Shown: positions 27,308-35,373 of the stretch, one piece after another
How positions within the stretch are numbered: the stretch's first letter is position 1
Layout: each line of letters opens with the position of its first letter
NCBI RefSeq assembly: GCF_014529705.1
Contig: NZ_JAANIH010000011.1
Span: forward strand, 1 to 64,000
DNA: 64,000 nt
Source of the DNA: Bradyrhizobium campsiandrae
GTDB lineage: Bacteria; Pseudomonadota; Alphaproteobacteria; Rhizobiales; Xanthobacteraceae
Direction of reading: 5' to 3'
The notes under the pieces: generated by a model
Databases searched by the model: none
Told to the model about the DNA's origin: nothing
What the model saw: the letters and a program-made list of their open reading frames with translations, nothing else
Program-made: the position numbers and the translations under genes

Positions 27308-27805
27308 ATGACAGGCAGGCTTGGTTGGGAGTGGGCTTCGGGGCTGGTGACGATGGCCTTAGCGCTGGGTGTATGTGCGGCGTCGGCAGCCGATGACCAA
27401 GCTGAAACTATTCAGCAAGGTCAGGTATGGACCGGTCTGATCGGTCAGGGCGCCTGCAGTAAACTTCGCGATCGACGCGCCGACACGCCGGAAAACATTG
27501 CAGAATGTCGGCGCGACCAAGCCGCTCAACCGCTCTGCCTGAGCTATCAAGGATTTGCGTTCGCTTGGTACGACTTGGCTGAGAATCCGCCCTCCGGCGT
27601 CGATCAGTTGGCCTTTCAGACGAACGTGATCAACACCCTAGGCTCTGACGGCGGAGGACCTCCATACTATCAGTCGCCGCAGTATCGGGATATGTTGCGC
27701 CGCCTGTTGAGCTTTACGTTCTCTCCGGCGCGGAAGAAGTGGAGGACGGGCGCTCAGTTTTCGGAGTACGCATATAAGCTTTGTATCGAGCGGCGCCCGA
27801 TTTAG
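27308..27805 (+). CDS. Exported cysteine-containing protein, unknown
   Basis: A 165-residue protein with a standard signal peptide (VTMALALGVCAASAADD). The mature part has four cysteines (GACSKL, AECRRD, PLCLSY, KLCIER), which suggests two disulfides in the periplasm. ATG 27308 with AGGGGG upstream is preferred; ATG 27281 would add nine residues. No known domain. It stands alone between the nuclease-like and restriction-modification genes. Confidence 0.6.
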   Translation: MTGRLGWEWASGLVTMALALGVCAASAADDQAETIQQGQVWTGLIGQGACSKLRDRRADTPENIAECRRDQAAQPLCLSYQGFAFAWYDLAENPPSGVDQLAFQTNVINTLGSDGGGPPYYQSPQYRDMLRRLLSFTFSPARKKWRTGAQFSEYAYKLCIERRPI

Positions 27806-28210
27806 CTGCGCTCCACACCCGGCAAACAAGAAGCCCGACGCTGCGGCGGCATTTCGAGATTAAAGACGACGAAGAGTTCTCGGAACTCTACGCCCAGATC
27901 GACGCTCATATAGAGCAATTGGGGTCGGCCGCCCCCTCGCAAGTCAATTCAGGGTGAGTGCTCCCACAGCAGATAATTCAGCGGAGATAGCTGCCGCCGC
28001 CAACTCCATCTTTTTCGATGTCGATGACTGACCGGGATATCCCTGACCCGGAGGCTATGGCACAGCTACGGCGCGCAGTCTGTGGGAGATGCTGGTTATA
28101 AGGATATCTTCCGCCAGCTCAGACAATGTCGCAGTAGTGCAAAGGTCTGTCGCACCTCATGACACCTGTAGTTTTGGCGGCTACAACCAGCGACAGAACC
28201 TGGGGGAATC
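27806..28210. other. Gap with remnant reading frame
   Basis: No complete gene is seen. From about 27805 to the TGA at 27957 a frame without a start codon reads like a protein C-terminus (LRRHFEIKDDEEFSELYAQI near its middle), so it may be the tail of a deleted gene. The remainder to the restriction-modification gene shows no recognisable site beyond its likely ribosome site (GGGGGAATCATG). Confidence 0.35.
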
Positions 28211-31207
28211 ATGACGCCGCACGAGTTCATAACGAAGTGGCAAAACTCGAAGCTCAAGGAGCGAGCTGCCGCGCAGGAGCATTTCATCGACCTATGCCGC
28301 GTTTTGGGTGAGAAGACGCCAGCCGAAGTCGACGCAAGCGGCCTCGATTACGCATTCGAGGTCGGCGCAACGAAAACGACTGGCGGGCGCGGGTTCGCGG
28401 ATGTCTTCAAGCGCGGGCATTTCGGCTGGGAGTACAAGGGAACGCACGCGAATCTAGACACGGCATTTTCCCAGCTTCAACGTTATGCTGTCGCCCTCGA
28501 CAATCCTCCGCTCCTTATCGTGTCCGACATCGGAACCACGATTCACATTCATACGAACTGGACGAACTCGGTCTCACATACCTACGTCATTCCGATCGCA
28601 GAGTTGGGTGATGCGGAGAAGCGAGGATGGCTGAAGTCCGCTTTCGAAGACCCAGAAGCTCTGCGACCCAAGAAGACACGCCAAGAGTTGACCGAAGAGG
28701 TCGCCGGCGAATTCGCCAACCTAGCACGTTCGCTTCGCTCTCGCGGGAACCCTGCCGAAGAGGTGGCTCATTTCATCAACAAGCTCGTATTCTGCATGTT
28801 TGCAGAAGACGTGAAGCTGCTTCCTGAGACTATGTTCAAGCGGATGCTAGACCGCGCCATCGATGATCCGACCGAGTTCGAGGATTTCGCGCGGACGCTG
28901 TTCTCGGCGATGAAAACTGGCGGACGCGTCGGATTCGAAAAGGTCGCTTGGTTTAATGGTGGACTCTTCAACGATGATCGCGTCTTCGCGCTAACACAGG
29001 ATGAGATCAAGATCGTCCGCGATGCAGCCGCTCGATATTGGGGCGATATCGATCCATCGATATTAGGAACGCTTTTCGAACGAGGCTTAGACCCTGACAA
29101 GCGCAGCCAGCTTGGTGCTCACTACACCGATCGCGACAAGATCATGATGATCGTTCAGCCTGTCGTGGTTGAGCCGCTGGTTGCTGAATGGGAACGCGCG
29201 AAGGCTGATATTGCAGCATTGATAGAAAAGGCCCAGCGCCTGGACAACGAGGCTAAAACGAAGGGGGGCCGTTCTGCCTCTGCAGCTTTGGGCCAGGCGA
29301 CAGTAGCCCGCAAAGACGCGCAAACGGTGCTTGATCGGCACTTGAAACGCCTCGCTGACTTCCGCGTTCTCGATCCTGCCTGTGGTTCGGGCAACTTTCT
29401 CTACATCGCGCTTCGTGAATTGAAGGATTTAGAGCACCGCGCTCAGGTCGAGGCCGAAGCTATGGGGCTTCCGCGAAGATTTCCCTCGATCGGACCCGAG
29501 GTCGTGAAGGGCATCGAGATCAATCCGTACGCCGCGGAACTTGCACGGGTGTCGGTTTGGATTGGTGAAATTCAGTGGATGCTGAAGAACGGCTTCCCGG
29601 CGGCTCAGAACCCAGTTCTGAAGCCCATGGAGACAATCGAGTGCCGAGACGCGCTCCTCACGCTTAAGCCCGCTCACGAGGGGGGCGCCCCTATATGGAC
29701 CGAGGCGGAGTGGCCGGCTGCCGACGTCATCATCGGCAATCCACCATTCCTTGGCGCCAAAATTATGAAGCGCTCGCTGGGAGCAGAGAATACCGAACGT
29801 GTCCGTACTGTCTTTGGCGACAGACTGCCGGGCTTCACTGATCTTGTTTGCTACTGGTTCGAAAAGGCACGGGCTGCCGTTGCCGCAGGCACTACCACCT
29901 TTGTTGGCTTGGTTGCGACCAAATCGATCGCGAAGAACACGAACCTTCCGGTCATGCGTCGCATCACTGATGAATTCGCCATTTATAACGCCTATGCAAA
30001 CGAGCCGTGGGTGGTCGACGGTGCTGCGGTGCGCGTGGCGCTGGTCTGCTTTGGTCGTAGGAATAACACGCCGAGCCCCGCCAAACTTAATGGACGCGAG
30101 GTGCCTGCCATCAATGCGAGCTTGACGAGCGGGACGGACTTTAGCACCGCTTCCCGGTTGGCAGAGAATCGCGGTCGTAGTCTCCTCGGAATCCAGAAGA
30201 GCGGGCCGTTCGACATCGACGGAACGACCGCGCGAAGATGGCTTAGAATGCCGGTGAATCCGAATGGCCGGTCAAATGCAGACGTCCTAAAACCTTATAT
30301 GAATGGAGATGAGATTGTCAGCGGATCGACCGACCGCTGGTTTATCGACTTCCCGCTTCTTCTCAGGGAAGAGGATGTAGCGCTTTGGCAGGCCCCATTC
30401 GAATACCTTAATTCCGCTCTCTACGATCCGGATGACCCCGCATCCAAATTGCTTCGTGATGAGAGGCAGCAAGCGCGTGATCAACACGCCCGAGATCGTT
30501 GGTGGGAACCTTACTGGCCCCGTCCCGACATGCGCTCAAAGATATCGAGGGTTGAGCGTTATCTTGTCACCCCGGAGACAGCAGAGCACCGCGTCTTTGC
30601 TTGGCTTTCATACCCAATACTGCCAGACAAAAATCTGATCGTCTTCCCGGGGGCGAATGATACTACTTTTGGCATTCTCCAGTCGCGCTTTCACGATCTC
30701 TGGGCAACGGCAATAGGTAATCGAATGGGAGCAGGTAACCAGCGCCGCTATAACAACTTGACGTGCTTTGAAACCTTCCCATTCCCGGACGGGCTCTCAC
30801 CAGACATACCCGCCGATGACTACGCCACGGACACTCGCGCAACAGCCATCGCTGCCGCCGCGGCTCGCTTGAATGAGCTTCGCGAGAACTGGCTGAATCC
30901 GGCCGACCTTGTTCGACGCGAACCGGAAGTCGTCCCTAGTTTTCCGGATCGCATCTTGCCCGTGAGCCCAGAAGCAGAGCAGGTACTCAAGAGGCGTACT
31001 CTGACGAACCTGTACAACGAGCGACCGGCATGGCTGGATCAGGTGCATCGGATTCTTGATGCCGCAGTCGCACAAGCCTACGGCTGGCCGGCTGATATGT
31101 CTGATGATGACGCACTGGCCAATCTGTTCGCTCTCAATAAACGGAAGGCAGCCGAGAGCGGCGGGAGCCTTCTAGCGGATACTGGCCCAGGTGCGGAAGA
31201 ACAGTGA
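28211..31207 (+). CDS. MmeI-like single-chain restriction-modification enzyme
   Basis: A 998-residue fused enzyme of the type IIG/IIL class. The N-terminal nuclease domain shows GFADVFKRGHFGWEYKG with the Asp and Glu-x-Lys of a PD-(D/E)xK site (about residues 60-80). A helical linker follows to about 300. The adenine methyltransferase has motif I VLDPACGSGNF near 390 and motif IV IIGNPPFLGA near 515. The target-recognition and C-terminal domains fill 620-998. MmeI-type enzymes methylate one strand of the site and cut about 20 bases away, and need no separate subunits. The recognition sequence cannot be read from the sequence. Confidence 0.88.
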   Translation: MTPHEFITKWQNSKLKERAAAQEHFIDLCRVLGEKTPAEVDASGLDYAFEVGATKTTGGRGFADVFKRGHFGWEYKGTHANLDTAFSQLQRYAVALDNPPLLIVSDIGTTIHIHTNWTNSVSHTYVIPIAELGDAEKRGWLKSAFEDPEALRPKKTRQELTEEVAGEFANLARSLRSRGNPAEEVAHFINKLVFCMFAEDVKLLPETMFKRMLDRAIDDPTEFEDFARTLFSAMKTGGRVGFEKVAWFNGGLFNDDRVFALTQDEIKIVRDAAARYWGDIDPSILGTLFERGLDPDKRSQLGAHYTDRDKIMMIVQPVVVEPLVAEWERAKADIAALIEKAQRLDNEAKTKGGRSASAALGQATVARKDAQTVLDRHLKRLADFRVLDPACGSGNFLYIALRELKDLEHRAQVEAEAMGLPRRFPSIGPEVVKGIEINPYAAELARVSVWIGEIQWMLKNGFPAAQNPVLKPMETIECRDALLTLKPAHEGGAPIWTEAEWPAADVIIGNPPFLGAKIMKRSLGAENTERVRTVFGDRLPGFTDLVCYWFEKARAAVAAGTTTFVGLVATKSIAKNTNLPVMRRITDEFAIYNAYANEPWVVDGAAVRVALVCFGRRNNTPSPAKLNGREVPAINASLTSGTDFSTASRLAENRGRSLLGIQKSGPFDIDGTTARRWLRMPVNPNGRSNADVLKPYMNGDEIVSGSTDRWFIDFPLLLREEDVALWQAPFEYLNSALYDPDDPASKLLRDERQQARDQHARDRWWEPYWPRPDMRSKISRVERYLVTPETAEHRVFAWLSYPILPDKNLIVFPGANDTTFGILQSRFHDLWATAIGNRMGAGNQRRYNNLTCFETFPFPDGLSPDIPADDYATDTRATAIAAAAARLNELRENWLNPADLVRREPEVVPSFPDRILPVSPEAEQVLKRRTLTNLYNERPAWLDQVHRILDAAVAQAYGWPADMSDDDALANLFALNKRKAAESGGSLLADTGPGAEEQ

Positions 31208-31213
31208 AGAGAA

Positions 31214-31998
31214 ATGACGTTGGGACCGGAACTACAACGCTTCGTGAAACTGATCGCGGAGGTAAATGAGAGCGAGATTGCCGCCGATGTCACTTCGGTG
31301 GGCGCCTTCTCCTCGCGCAGCAGCATCCGCTTGCGATCAGCTATGCGTCCTTGAGCATATACAACAGCGCGCCCGGCTCGCCATTGTCGGGATTACCCCC
31401 GGTGCCCAACAGGCCCGGAATGCGCTCTGTGGAATTGCGCCGCCAACTCATCGCGAGTGCTGATGACGAAACTGCGCTCAGAGCCGCGAAGACATTCGCA
31501 AGTTTTTCGGGCCCCATGCGAGCGAACTTGGTCGCGATGTTGGACCACATCGGGCTTGCGGTTTGGTTAGGCCTGGGCAGCACGGCGGAGCTATGGACGG
31601 TGTGGAGCGATCTCGTTCACTTCACCAACGCTATCCGATATCCGGTCTTCATCAATGCCCAGAACTATAGTGGTTCGCCCTCTATGGTCACCACGCCGCT
31701 GTTGCGAGAGGGGTTGCTTCAGTATCTCGCAGAGGAAGTGTCAGCATTACCGGATGCGGTTTGGGTTCCTTTGAGCCCAAAGGTGAGCGAAGGACTCTCG
31801 GTGCTGGTAAAACGTGGACTTCTATCGGCAGACCGGCTGCTGATCGGTTTACCTCATCCGAGCGGAGCTAACGCTGAACGGATATCCTACTTCCTTGGTC
31901 GGAAGGACAGGGCGTCGTTATCGGCGAAGACGTCTCCAGACATGCTTGACGCGCAGCGCGCCTCGCTCTTCGATCTTATCGGCAATCTGCCAAGATGA
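31214..31998 (+). CDS. Unknown gene after R-M enzyme, apparent frameshift
   Basis: The downstream part (31351-31998, TTG start, 215 residues) has VFINAQNYSG, WVPLSPKVSEGL and GLPHPSGANAERISYF. The HPSGAN stretch recalls the HPS motif of uracil-DNA-glycosylase-like folds, but the catalytic first motif is not seen. An ATG at 31214, 6 bases after the R-M stop, opens another frame that ends at 31349. The downstream frame is open back to about 31270 and reads sensibly (QQHPLAISYASL). So one gene from 31214 with a one-base frameshift near 31305-31318 is likely. A sequencing error or a real lesion would both fit. Confidence 0.5.
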
Positions 31999-32040
31999 TC
32001 TCGGCAGGTGCAGCGCATGCCCTGACTTTTTTGGGTGTGT

Positions 32041-32089
32041 CAACTTTTTGCAAAGAGCCCAAGGCGTGACCCGGAAGATCAAAAAGTTG
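32041..32089. promoter_or_regulatory. 10-bp inverted repeat CAACTTTTTG
   Basis: CAACTTTTTG at 32041-32050 is perfectly inverted at 32080-32089. The surrounding sequence also repeats TTGCAA and TTTGCA words. It lies at the boundary between the defence genes and the replication-like segment, upstream of the first ribbon-helix-helix gene. It could be an operator or part of a control region. Confidence 0.4.
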
Positions 32090-32143
32090 CAATTTGCAGG
32101 GTCGCGCACTACCTTATCTACACATCGCTGTTTTATTTGAACA

Positions 32144-32210
32144 AAGGCCCTGCCGGAGGTGGGGCCTTTTCCGTCCACCCAAGGCCGTAGCATCCGCTGC
32201 GGCCTTTTTG
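32144..32210 (+). terminator. Tandem terminator-like hairpins before RHH gene
   Basis: Two hairpins follow each other. The first has stem AAGGCCC (32144-32150) with GGGCCTT (32162-32168) and a short T tract. The second has stem AAGGCCG (32181-32187) with CGGCCTT (32200-32206) followed by TTTTTG. They end only 16 bases before the ATG of the small DNA-binding gene, so they are either terminators of upstream transcription or an attenuator in that gene's leader. Confidence 0.55.
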
Positions 32211-32225
32211 TTTTTGGAGAACCCA

Positions 32226-32408
32226 ATGGGAACTTACATGCACTTCAACCCCGACACCGCTCGCGGCTATGTCGGCTTCGTCATGCCGGTCGACCTGCTC
32301 GCAGAGCTGGATCAGGTCCGCACCGAACTGCGGCTGAGCAGATCGCAATTTATGCGACAGGCCGTGTCCGCCTACCTCGGACAACAGCGCCAATCTACCG
32401 CGAAGTAA
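32226..32408 (+). CDS. Ribbon-helix-helix (CopG-like) small protein
   Basis: A 60-residue protein. GYVGFVMPVDLLAELDQV forms the strand and first helix and SRSQFMRQAVSAYL the second helix of a ribbon-helix-helix DNA-binding fold. GGAG lies about 7 bases upstream of ATG 32226. Proteins of this size and fold act as copy-number or toxin-antitoxin repressors on plasmids and phages. It precedes the initiator candidate by 74 bases, so control of that gene is plausible. Confidence 0.65.
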   Translation: MGTYMHFNPDTARGYVGFVMPVDLLAELDQVRTELRLSRSQFMRQAVSAYLGQQRQSTAK

Positions 32409-32481
32409 CCCCACCAAAGAAAGGCCCCCCGGCGCGCCAACGCCGAAGGGCTTCAACCTGTTCGAGACCACGAAAATCACA

Positions 32482-33567
32482 ATGTCACGTAAATCCGAAA
32501 AGAGCAAGCGCGACGACGCGCCCATCCTCACCACACTGCAAGGCGAAAAGTACCAAATCACCGCCGGCCGAAAACTTCAGGAGATGCGATCCTACTGCCG
32601 CGACCCAGAGATCACCGATGCTCAGTTTCGGGGCCTGTTCGTCGTCATCGACCGGCTGAACGACGGCAGAGTTGGCGAGGAGAGCCGCTGGGGTAGCGCT
32701 TATCCCAGCTACGAGACCCTTGCGACGGACATCGGGAAGGATGAGCGTGCAGCGAAACGCATCATCAAAGAGCTGACAACTGGCCAGCGAGAGACGCGCT
32801 CGAAAGACAAAGAGAGGAGCTTGGTACCGTGCAAAGCGGTGCTCAACGTAAAATCGGCAAAGAGCGGCAAGACCGATGAAGTGAATGAGTACCGGCTAAA
32901 GACCTTGGGTGCATTCGCGGTCATGGACGAATCGAAGGGTGCGGTGACCGAACAGAAAGATGCCGGGCCGGAGGGTGCGGTGACCGAACAGCATTCCGGA
33001 GGGGGTGCGGTCACCGGCAAGGAGGGGTGCGGTAACCTGTTAGAGGGGGTGCGGTCACCGGTAGGGAGGGGCGCGGTGACCGCACCCGACTCTTCTCGTC
33101 TACTCACCTCAGCAACCCAACACATAGACCCCTCTCACGCTCCGCCCGCCTCCGGCGAGCTAGGGCCGGCTGGTAGTGATGATGTTGATGATGGTGATGG
33201 CGATGAATCCCGACAGGATGATCCGCCGGAACATGACGACCACCGAAGCGAGGAGTCGGAGGATGATGGGCGCCTTGAGCAATATCGGCAGGCCGCAGAG
33301 AAAATCTGGCTCATGTTCCAAAGAGCACCGACCAGGGAACACGACGAGTTCGTGAAGCTTTTCGTGGAGGAGTGCAAAGCCGGGGTCATCACCGAGTCGA
33401 AACAGGTGAAGCACGGACTGACCTGCTACATGCGGGACACCCCGCCGGACCGCCATGTGTATCCCGTCCGGTTCATGAGGGAGCGGCGGTGGCAAACGTA
33501 TCGCCAGCCGCCGGCAGGTACAGGCAAGACGGGCACGGCGGGATACTCCGCGCGACCCGCGATCTAG
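32482..33567 (+). CDS. Winged-helix replication-initiator candidate
   Basis: A 361-residue protein. The N-terminal 130 residues hold a helix-turn-helix/winged-helix region (SYETLATDIGKDERAAKRII), as in phage and plasmid replication proteins of the DnaD/HTH_36 kind. A low-complexity, highly acidic linker (about 230-275) and a C-terminal helical region with GLTCYMRDTPP follow. Inside the gene are six GGTNACC-centred repeats, the last four at exact 22-bp spacing, resembling origin iterons. Carrying the origin inside the initiator gene recalls lambda O. Replication function is inference; no polymerase or primase motif is present. Confidence 0.55.
   Translation: MSRKSEKSKRDDAPILTTLQGEKYQITAGRKLQEMRSYCRDPEITDAQFRGLFVVIDRLNDGRVGEESRWGSAYPSYETLATDIGKDERAAKRIIKELTTGQRETRSKDKERSLVPCKAVLNVKSAKSGKTDEVNEYRLKTLGAFAVMDESKGAVTEQKDAGPEGAVTEQHSGGGAVTGKEGCGNLLEGVRSPVGRGAVTAPDSSRLLTSATQHIDPSHAPPASGELGPAGSDDVDDGDGDESRQDDPPEHDDHRSEESEDDGRLEQYRQAAEKIWLMFQRAPTREHDEFVKLFVEECKAGVITESKQVKHGLTCYMRDTPPDRHVYPVRFMRERRWQTYRQPPAGTGKTGTAGYSARPAI
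32937..33082. repeat. Iteron array GGGTGCGGTNACC, six copies
   Basis: Six copies of a 14-base unit start at 32937, 32973, 33003, 33025, 33047 and 33069. Their palindromic cores GGTNACC start at 32943, 32979, 33009, 33031, 33053 and 33075, giving spacings of 36, 30, 22, 22 and 22 bases. The centre base varies (G, G, C, A, C, G). The copies fall in all three reading frames of the host gene, so the DNA, not the protein, is what repeats. This is what an initiator-binding iteron array looks like. Confidence 0.75.
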
Positions 33568-34037
33568 TTCTATGATTCGGGACCGGCAACCACACAGCGT
33601 AGCCGGTCCCATCCCTCGCAGCCATCATCACCATCATGCAACCAGGCCAGCAAGCCAACTAGAGCGCTGCCCAGGCGCTCGCATCACAGCGAGCCGCAGA
33701 GAGAGCAGCACCGATCACCGAACCCGGCTCAGCGACCTCGGGACGGCCTCCTAGGCCGCCGTTGCTATCCAGCCACGGCACAAACTCAGAATGGGAGGAT
33801 CCATCTTGTCAAGCTGGCGGACGTGCAAAGGTACGCGCCTAGAAGTGCCGCCCCAATTATGCAATCACGCAAAACGTTCAGAAACCCTATAAAACAAGGC
33901 ATATTTTAACAGCATCAGAATTCCCTCACTTAAATTTTCAGCTTTTGACATTCGATCGCACTATCTCGCACAAACACCAAGGGCCTTGCAGGTCGGCGTC
34001 ATTTCAGATCTCGGATAGATGCGGAAAAATCGAACAT
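33568..34037. other. Gap: hairpin and AT-rich tract, no gene
   Basis: Right after the initiator stop is a hairpin (GGGACCGGC at 33579-33587, complement at 33602-33610) without a T tract. From about 33880 to 33960 the sequence turns markedly AT-rich (runs such as AAAACAAGGCATATTTTAAC), unlike its surroundings. No reading frame is convincing. An AT-rich tract beside an iteron-bearing initiator gene would suit an unwinding element, but this is inference. Confidence 0.4.
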
Positions 34038-34066
34038 TTGACATTTGCCACCCCCTGCGGTATTAT
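34038..34066 (+). promoter_or_regulatory. Strong sigma-70 promoter TTGACA-17-TATTAT
   Basis: A consensus -35 box TTGACA (34038-34043) and a -10 box TATTAT (34061-34066), five of six consensus bases, are 17 bases apart. Transcription would start near 34074 and run through a terminator-like hairpin at 34107-34129 into the small RHH gene at 34218. It is the clearest promoter in the window. Confidence 0.65.
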
Positions 34067-34106
34067 CTTCTATAGAGTAGCAAAAGCTATCACACGATGA
34101 TGATGC

Positions 34107-34129
34107 AGCCGCCCGCGAGGCGGCTTTTT
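34107..34129 (+). terminator. Terminator-like hairpin in the leader of an RHH gene
   Basis: Stem AGCCGCC (34107-34113) pairs with GGCGGCT (34119-34125) around a 5-base loop and runs into a T tract. It lies about 35 bases downstream of the predicted start of the 34038 promoter and 88 bases before the gene, so it would act as an attenuator if that promoter serves the gene. Confidence 0.6.
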
Positions 34130-34217
34130 GCTGCCTGCTTTTCCTCACTTGCAAACATACAGCACCCGGGCCGCTCTGTGCGGCGCCGGCCGTCGCTGTT
34201 GCCTTTAGGAACCTCAA

Positions 34218-34406
34218 ATGATCGACTTAAATCAAGCTCGGCACGAGCGCACGCGAACAATCGGCGTCGTCCTGCCTGCCTCACTGGTCAACGCAATCGA
34301 GCAACGCGCGAAGGCCGAACTGACCGGAAAATCCACCTGGATGCGCCGGGTTCTCTTGGCCGAACTGACCAAGGATCAGGCCGCGCCCTCGAAGGATGCC
34401 GCCTGA
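34218..34406 (+). CDS. Ribbon-helix-helix-like small protein
   Basis: A 62-residue protein. RTIGVVLPASLVNAIEQRAK and KSTWMRRVLLAEL fit the strand-helix-helix order of CopG-like repressors. AGGAAC precedes the ATG. Its stop overlaps the next start (ATGA-type, TGATG), so the two are co-translated. It is a second, different RHH protein besides the one at 32226; the role is probably regulatory. Confidence 0.6.
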   Translation: MIDLNQARHERTRTIGVVLPASLVNAIEQRAKAELTGKSTWMRRVLLAELTKDQAAPSKDAA

Positions 34407-34765
34407 TGAGCAACCAGATCGAGGATGCGGTTATTTCTGCCGCACGCGCGAAGGGCTTCAAGATCAACAGTGCGGTCTGCCAAACGATCGCGATTGATTT
34501 GGCAGGGAGCAGCCTGGAAGGCGACACCATCCTGATCCCGTCCAAGGGCTCGCTGAAGGTCGCGGACTATCTTCGAGACCTGCACGACCGAGCACCGAGC
34601 GGATTCAGCCGGCTGCAACAGCCCGACAAGCCGGACGATGAACGGACCGTCAGCCAGATGCGCAGGCGACGTCCCCCCATCACAGCAGATGACATCGCCA
34701 AATATACAGGTGTCACACGTTCTCATCTGGTCGAGCTTGCTGCATCTCGCAGCACCAATCGATAG
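34406..34765 (+). CDS. Unknown phage/plasmid-type protein
   Basis: A 119-residue soluble protein. The N-terminus (MSNQIEDAVISAARAKGFKI) is helical and the C-terminus DDIAKYTGVTRSHLVELAAS looks like a helix-turn-helix. No family is recognised. It is coupled to the RHH gene by overlapping stop and start codons and is followed 11 bases later by a coiled-coil protein gene. Confidence 0.55.
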   Translation: MSNQIEDAVISAARAKGFKINSAVCQTIAIDLAGSSLEGDTILIPSKGSLKVADYLRDLHDRAPSGFSRLQQPDKPDDERTVSQMRRRRPPITADDIAKYTGVTRSHLVELAASRSTNR

Positions 34766-34776
34766 GAGTCACCATC

Positions 34777-35049
34777 ATGTCTCGCAGACTACGCAGTGCA
34801 GTTGCCACCCGGCAGGATATCGAACAACTTTCGCCGACGGTGCGACAAAATCGTGCTGCCCATCTGATCGCCCGTGATCGGCTACAGCGGCTTGCTGATG
34901 CCCAGCATGAACTAGCCGTCGTCACACAGGCCCATCAGGATGCGCTTGCGCTAGTGGCTGAGTCAGCGGCTGCTATCGAGGCGACCAGGTCCAGGATTGC
35001 CGACATCGAGGCGGAGGGCAACGCAACCAACATCCTGATGGCCGGTTGA
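34777..35049 (+). CDS. Small coiled-coil protein, unknown
   Basis: A 90-residue, almost entirely helical protein (DAQHELAVVTQAHQDALALV and following), predicted as one amphipathic coiled coil. ATAGGAG precedes the ATG. No recognised family. Small coiled-coil proteins of this sort are common accessory genes in phage-like elements. Confidence 0.55.
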   Translation: MSRRLRSAVATRQDIEQLSPTVRQNRAAHLIARDRLQRLADAQHELAVVTQAHQDALALVAESAAAIEATRSRIADIEAEGNATNILMAG

Positions 35050-35105
35050 CGGATCGGGCCGGCGGAAGGATACGTTCCGTCAGCCGTTTAAAGGAGCGCG
35101 ACACG

Positions 35106-35369
35106 ATGAAACGACAGGCGGGACTAGCGTTCGCACTGATCTTCGCTGGCGCGCTCCCCGCCCTCGCCGAGTCGGCCTATCCAACACCGACGCGGGATGG
35201 CCGGGAGCGTATTCAGCGCACCGGCACTTGCCCGACCGGCTACGTCGGCAAGGGCGCGTTCTGTGAGGCCCTGCAGCGGGACACGCCACACGCCTTCCCG
35301 GCGATCCCGGGCAAGACCTGTCCGTCCGAAACGTTCCGCAGCGGGGATGCGTGCAAGGCGTTCCGGTGA
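35106..35369 (+). CDS. Small exported protein with four cysteines
   Basis: An 87-residue protein with a signal peptide (LAFALIFAGALPALAES). The mature part has two CPxG/E-type pairs (TGTCPTGYVGKGAFCE and GKTCPSETFRSGDACKAF), probably two disulfide-closed repeats. AAGGAG lies 9 bases before the ATG. No known domain. It ends 5 bases before the converging recombinase gene. Confidence 0.6.
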   Translation: MKRQAGLAFALIFAGALPALAESAYPTPTRDGRERIQRTGTCPTGYVGKGAFCEALQRDTPHAFPAIPGKTCPSETFRSGDACKAFR

Positions 35370-35373
35370 TTGA

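Noticed and set aside
32937..33082. Reading the GGTNACC repeats as a protein repeat
   Set aside because: The copies occur in three different frames, so they do not encode a repeated peptide.
32937..33082. CRISPR array
   Set aside because: Units are 14 bases with 8-22-base gaps inside a coding gene and no cas genes nearby. No CRISPR array was seen in the window.
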